A DNA stretch of 64,000 nt from NCBI GenBank assembly GCA_947650365.1, contig OX393549.1, positions 83,924,362-83,988,361 on the forward strand, given 5' to 3'. The first letter of the stretch is position 1. Each line of letters begins with the position of its first letter. Of this stretch, positions 60,151-64,000 are shown piece by piece. The stretch is from Chamaelirium japonicum. Its lineage: Eukaryota; Streptophyta; Magnoliopsida; Liliales; Melanthiaceae. The position numbers and the translations under genes were made by a program. The notes beneath the pieces are model-generated. The model saw nothing but the letters and a program-made list of their open reading frames with translations, ran no database searches and was not told the DNA's origin.

Positions 60151-60640
60151 TACAGACTTCACTTGACCACAATGACATGGGATGATCCGATCACATGGTT
60201 CATTTGTTTGCCGATCGGGGCTCGATTCGATTCATCGATCGAGACCAGGTGCAATGGACGGCGATGCTCAATATATATCACAGACCGACTATGGAGGCTG
60301 AGGAGGAAAAGGAAGGAGTGCCGGAATCGATGCCATCGGACCAGAGGCGGAGGCGGAGTTTCTTATCAAGAACAATACTTGTCAGCCACCTCGTATGCCG
60401 GTAGATCGAGCAACACATGAGGAGTCAGTACAGTGTTTTAACTCATGAGGTACCGAATCATCCTACTTTATTATATCGTTGGCCTCACTCCCCAGGCCAT
60501 CACAAATCCCTGCAAGCCGCCTCCCCATGTGCTAACTCTACTGGCACACAAAGTAGTCAGTAAACATTGTTCTCTTACCGGGGTAGAGCCAGCATAGTCC
60601 CAGAGGGGGCAACTGCCCCCACTGAGATTTCAAAAAAAAG

Positions 60641-60810
60641 AGTAATGCTATTTGTATAATCTCCGTCAACAAACACATTGGCAATCCAGACCAACGGAGT
60701 GGAGGTGGGGCTCGGGGCTCAGGGCTCAGTGCATCGGCATTCACATCAAGCACTGAACACTGGACCCCACCCCCACTTCATGGGTCTGTTTTGTCAATGT
60801 GTTTGTAAAA
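60641..60810. mobile_element. Foldback MITE, third member
   Basis: Left arm 'gagtaatgctatttgtata' followed by 'caacaaacacattggcaat'. The right arm, 'ttgtcaatgtgtttgta' before the A-run, pairs with it. The centre repeats 'gctcggggctcagggctca' and 'gcatcggcattcacatca', inverted with respect to each other in part. It is non-coding. Confidence 0.6.
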
Positions 60811-62221
60811 AAAAAAATAGTAAATATATATTACCTTTTGCACTCCTGAAGTTCCGCTCAAAGACACGTAACCACCTATAGTTTAAAAACTACATTTTAT
60901 CCCCTTCAATTCAATTTTGATCAGATAAAAGATTACCAAATGAGGAAATTAAGTAGTTGACAAAAGGGTGTATTGTGCTACAATTTCAAACTTTAGGGAG
61001 CCATTTGGAACAAAATAAACTAAGGGATTTAAGTGTTTTTGAGCTAATTTTAAGTGGGTAAAGTGTAATTTACCAAAAACAAAATCGATGTTCGTCTCTC
61101 TTGTAGTCCCACAACTACCTCAACGTAGTTTCACATAATCTCACGGCTCGAATTGTACTATCCGAGACTCCGTCTTTGTCCACTCGAACCATTCTCTGCC
61201 TGAAATCCACGATCGAAGACGCGATCGGAGAGTGCGGCCCACCTGTAGCACCGACCGAAACCCTTCTCTCTCTCTCTCTCTCTCTCTCTAGATAGTTATT
61301 CATGATTTTTGAGTAATGTTTTTTCGTATGGAAGATTTTTGTGTGCTTATAAACTGAAAGCAAAGTATTTTTGTAGCCAATTCAAATCCTTTTTTTTAAA
61401 AGAAGGTATCAATTCAAATTCGTTGTTGGTAGAAATTGGATGAAACTTTTAAAATCAAGCAAAGATCACCTCCCACTGGAATGAATTTCTGGCTCGTCAC
61501 TGTAATCCCTCATCAATCGGTCTGGTAACGCCTTGTATACATTTGCCATATTCCTTTTGTTAAGATGGGTGCTTCCAATCAATTTGTGGGGGGTGTAAAT
61601 AACATCTTTGTTTAGAAGGGTAATGATAACGAGTTGCATGTATACTAATATCTTTTTTTTTTTTTTTTTTATTTTAGTTTTTGCATACCAAAGTAGAATA
61701 CTAATTTTTCACACGGAGATCAAAGTTGGGTGCAGGACCCACATACACGTGTGGATTCATTCACCTCTTGTCTAGTTTGTGCATGTGTCAATCATAGCCG
61801 TTGATTTCGAACTATGCTCCCTTTCTCCCTCGATCTTCGGATATTTTTTCAGGCCTTGCGGCTTGCGCTAAGTACCCTGGTCAGGCTCTGACCGCTTGGC
61901 CGTTCCCGGGAAAGAAATAAAAAGAATCCTACCATTTGTTTTATATTCTAGTACGTTTCCCGAATCATTGTCTGCTTCCTACGACAAGGGAATCGTTTCT
62001 ACGTGGAGGACATGGCGCGCATTGTCGTATCCCCCGCCCGACTCCCAAGTCCAACCACCTGGCCACATTCCCAACGCGACGCCCTCGTTTCCATTTCACC
62101 ACGACGACATACACAACGACCGCATGTATATTGTATCCCCGCGCGCACCCACCAAAGTCACTGATTTTGATTTGATGGCGTTTCCCCTTTTCTTTTTTTT
62201 TTTTTGTTACAGCTCACTCGG
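60811..62221. other. Spacer downstream of GA3ox
   Basis: No gene is seen. A CT run lies at 61263-61290 and poly-T at about 61651-61671. The stretch 60840-61080 is AT-rich and weakly repetitive and may be another small MITE. Bases 62180 to 62221 directly follow the GA3ox stop on its strand and include a T-run. No canonical AATAAA on the minus strand was identified with confidence. Confidence 0.4.
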
Positions 62222-63382
62222 TTACAGAGGGCCACTGTTGTGATCCTCATCGGCCGCCTTTATTGACGCCAGCGCCTTGTCGAAGAGCCTCGCCTTCAGC
62301 CCCAGGTACTCGTGCCACGTCACCCCCCGGTACAGCGGGCGGCCGCCGACCACCGGCGACACCCTGACGTGGTCCGGGGGCCCGCAGATGTACGCCGCCG
62401 AGAGGCGGTGGCAGGCCCGGTTGACCACCGCCCGATGCACCCCGCCCCGGAACCGGCCGTTGGAGAGGATCTCCCCGAGGTCGCCGACGATCACGATGAG
62501 GGAGCCCGGGAGCGGGGGGGACCGCCACCCAGTGGGCCGGGCCGTCTCGGGCCTCGTCCCGCCCGACCTGGAGCCCGCTCGAGTTGCTGCTCTGGTAGAG
62601 CACGGTGAGTAGGCCGGAGTCGGTGTGGGCCGCCAGGCCCATGGCCCGGTCGGGGTCCGGGCAGGGCGGGTACCAGTTCAGCTGGAGCACGGCGGACACC
62701 TCGCGGAGGCCGTCGACGCAGCCGGCGGCAGGCTTCTCGGCGGGGCCCAATGAGTGGAGCATCATCTGCGTCAGCCTCTCAGCCAGCTGCTTCATCTGTT
62801 TATTGTATTCGTCGATCACATCACTGTACAAACAAAGCCGCGAATCATCCAGACTGAATTCAGTCGGGTGCGAGCACGATGGATCGGTGGTGGGTTATTC
62901 GCGACGTACCAGAACTGGGCGTGATCCTCCGGCCAGAGCTTGCGGGCGTGGTCGAGGGGGGACCCGGCAATGGTGAAGCCCTCGGACCACATGAGCTTGG
63001 CGAAGAAGGAGGAGAGGGGGGCCATGCCGTAGCCCGCAACGCCGTCTGCGGGGCGGGCGGCCCGGAGCTTCTGGGCGGTCGGGAGGGAAAAGAGGCGCCG
63101 GACCTGGGCGTCGAGGGCGTCGAGGAGGGCGGCGGGGACGCCGTGGCCTGTGACGTGGAAGACGCCCCAGGACCCGCACGCGCGGGCGATGAGCCCGGCG
63201 GCGCCGGGGGCGGCGAGGTCGATGACGGGGATGGCGTCGGGGCCGGAGGTGTCGGCGGAGGGGTGGTCCGGCCAGGCGTGCGAGTCCGGGACCTCCCGGA
63301 CCGAGCCGAAGTCGAAGGGGTGGGGGTGGGGGGGGAGGCGGATGGGTAGGGACGGGAAGGGCTCGTCCGAGAGGGAGGCCAT
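62222..63382 (-). CDS. GA3ox: Gibberellin 3-beta-dioxygenase (2 exons; one-base frameshift as sequenced)
   Basis: GA3ox enzymes are soluble 2OG/Fe(II) dioxygenases that hydroxylate GA9/GA20 at C-3, giving bioactive GA4/GA1. Exon 1 is 63382-62910 and exon 2 is 62823-62222, with an 86-bp GT-AG intron in phase. The N-terminus MASLSDEPF, 'WGVFHVTGHGVP', and 'SSFFAKLMWSEGFTIAGSPLDHARKLWP' are strongly diagnostic of GA3ox. Exon 2 has 'LQLNWYPPCPDPDRAMGLAAHTDSGLLTVL' (iron ligands H224, D226), then 'GDLGEILSNGRFRGGVHRAVVN' (H287) and HRLS (R297, S299, 2OG site). The first and last parts of exon 2 are in different frames: a run of seven C (minus; G at 62514-62520) is one base too long for the family reading. 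With six, the protein would be 357 aa, the normal length, with every ligand present. Either a base-calling slip in a GC-rich run or a recent frameshift fits. The gene is GC-rich and stands alone. Confidence 0.9.
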
Positions 63383-64000
63383 GGTGGGTGCCGTCAGCTG
63401 TGATGGAAGTGGAAGTTAGGGGGGCGTTGGTGGGGTGCTTTTATAGGGGGAGTGGAATTGTGTAGAGGTTGGAAATGGTGGGGTAGGTTATAACGGGAAA
63501 GTCGGTATGGGGACACGTGGCGAGCAGAGGAGCGATGTGAGATCTTTGGCATCAATACGTTGGATATACAGGATAGCGCCAGTTAAAGCGGGGGGCGATA
63601 CGCTGCTGCACTGTCTTGATGCTCGATACGCCGAACTTTCGTCAATTCCTTAACAACCACCTACCGGCGTGGGTGCCCCACAAAACGGGTTCGTTGGGTC
63701 GGGGCAGCATGTCAGACTCGAGGCATGCTATGCCGACATGAAGTGTGGGTAAAAAGTTACCCACACGCTGTGCACTGTTTGCCCGTTAGCTTATGGACAC
63801 AAGCTCTTTGGTACCACGTGGCAGCCTCTCCATTAATTCTTTCACACCCTTTAATATTTTTATAATTAAACATATTCCTCTCCGTCTCTCTTACGCGTTC
63901 AATCATGGGGAGCTGGATACGATACCAGATGTGTGATCCGTTCAAGCAGCATTGTAACTATTCGTGCATTATACGGCACTAGCGCTAGTTATATCGGGTT
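63383..64000 (-). promoter_or_regulatory. GA3ox promoter with TATA box and two G-boxes
   Basis: On the minus strand 'tataaaa' lies at 63445-63439, about 57 bp before the ATG, so the 5' UTR should be short (about 25-30 nt). A G-box/ABRE-like 'acacgtggc' (CACGTG at 63514-63519) and a second 'ccacgtgg' (63815-63820) lie about 135 and 435 bp upstream. bHLH (PIF-type) and bZIP factors bind such sites, and light, temperature and hormone control of GA3ox genes is known; that these sites act is inference. No gene is seen up to the window end. Confidence 0.6.

Noticed and set aside
62247-62500. The shifted C-terminal frame of the 194-codon ORF (arginine/proline-rich)
   Set aside because: It is the out-of-frame reading after the homopolymer; the conserved GA3ox C-terminus is in the neighbouring frame.

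Overview
The window is nuclear DNA of a flowering plant: spliced GT-AG genes of plant families (a chloroplast BASS transporter, an AOP-type dioxygenase and a gibberellin 3-oxidase) sit in a sea of plant transposable elements (Copia LTR elements, a LARD, a Cassandra TRIM, LINEs, a tRNA-derived SINE, hAT-like and Mutator-like MITEs). The very GC-rich GA3ox exons, beside AT-rich introns and spacers, resemble a monocot, but the species cannot be fixed from the sequence.

Layout. 1-3900: nested small DNA transposons and an old Copia LTR fragment. 4212-20884 (+): a complete 13-exon gene for a BASS2-type sodium/pyruvate cotransporter of the plastid envelope (418 codons). Its sixth intron is about 8.8 kb long because it took up a Copia element with identical LTRs and a foldback MITE. 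Other introns hold a SINE, an hAT-type MITE and another foldback element. 22339-25578 (+): a three-exon 2-oxoglutarate/Fe(II) dioxygenase of the AOP group, with all iron and 2OG ligands present, whose second intron holds a MITE with a LINE inside it. 25580-62200: about 36 kb without a host gene that I can recognise. It contains a 10.7-kb LARD, a broken LINE joined to a Copia relic, a tandemly duplicated LINE block with a Cassandra TRIM inserted in one copy, a Pack-MULE-like element, a whole-looking Copia element (50299-57571), a (GA)n tract of about 157 bp, and MITEs. 62222-63382 (-): a two-exon gibberellin 3-beta-dioxygenase gene with its promoter, which as sequenced carries a one-base excess in a G/C homopolymer of exon 2.

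The three genes are not an operon or an obvious pathway cluster. Two encode 2OG-dependent dioxygenases, but of different clades and far apart. I found no CRISPR, phage, toxin or other unknown multi-gene system. The most informative points are the GA3ox frameshift, the nested insertions dated by their target duplications, the Cassandra element with its 5S-like Pol III promoters, the LARD, and a Copia family that lacks the usual initiator-Met primer site. Exon limits, repeats and duplications were read by eye; ages and family names are inferences.
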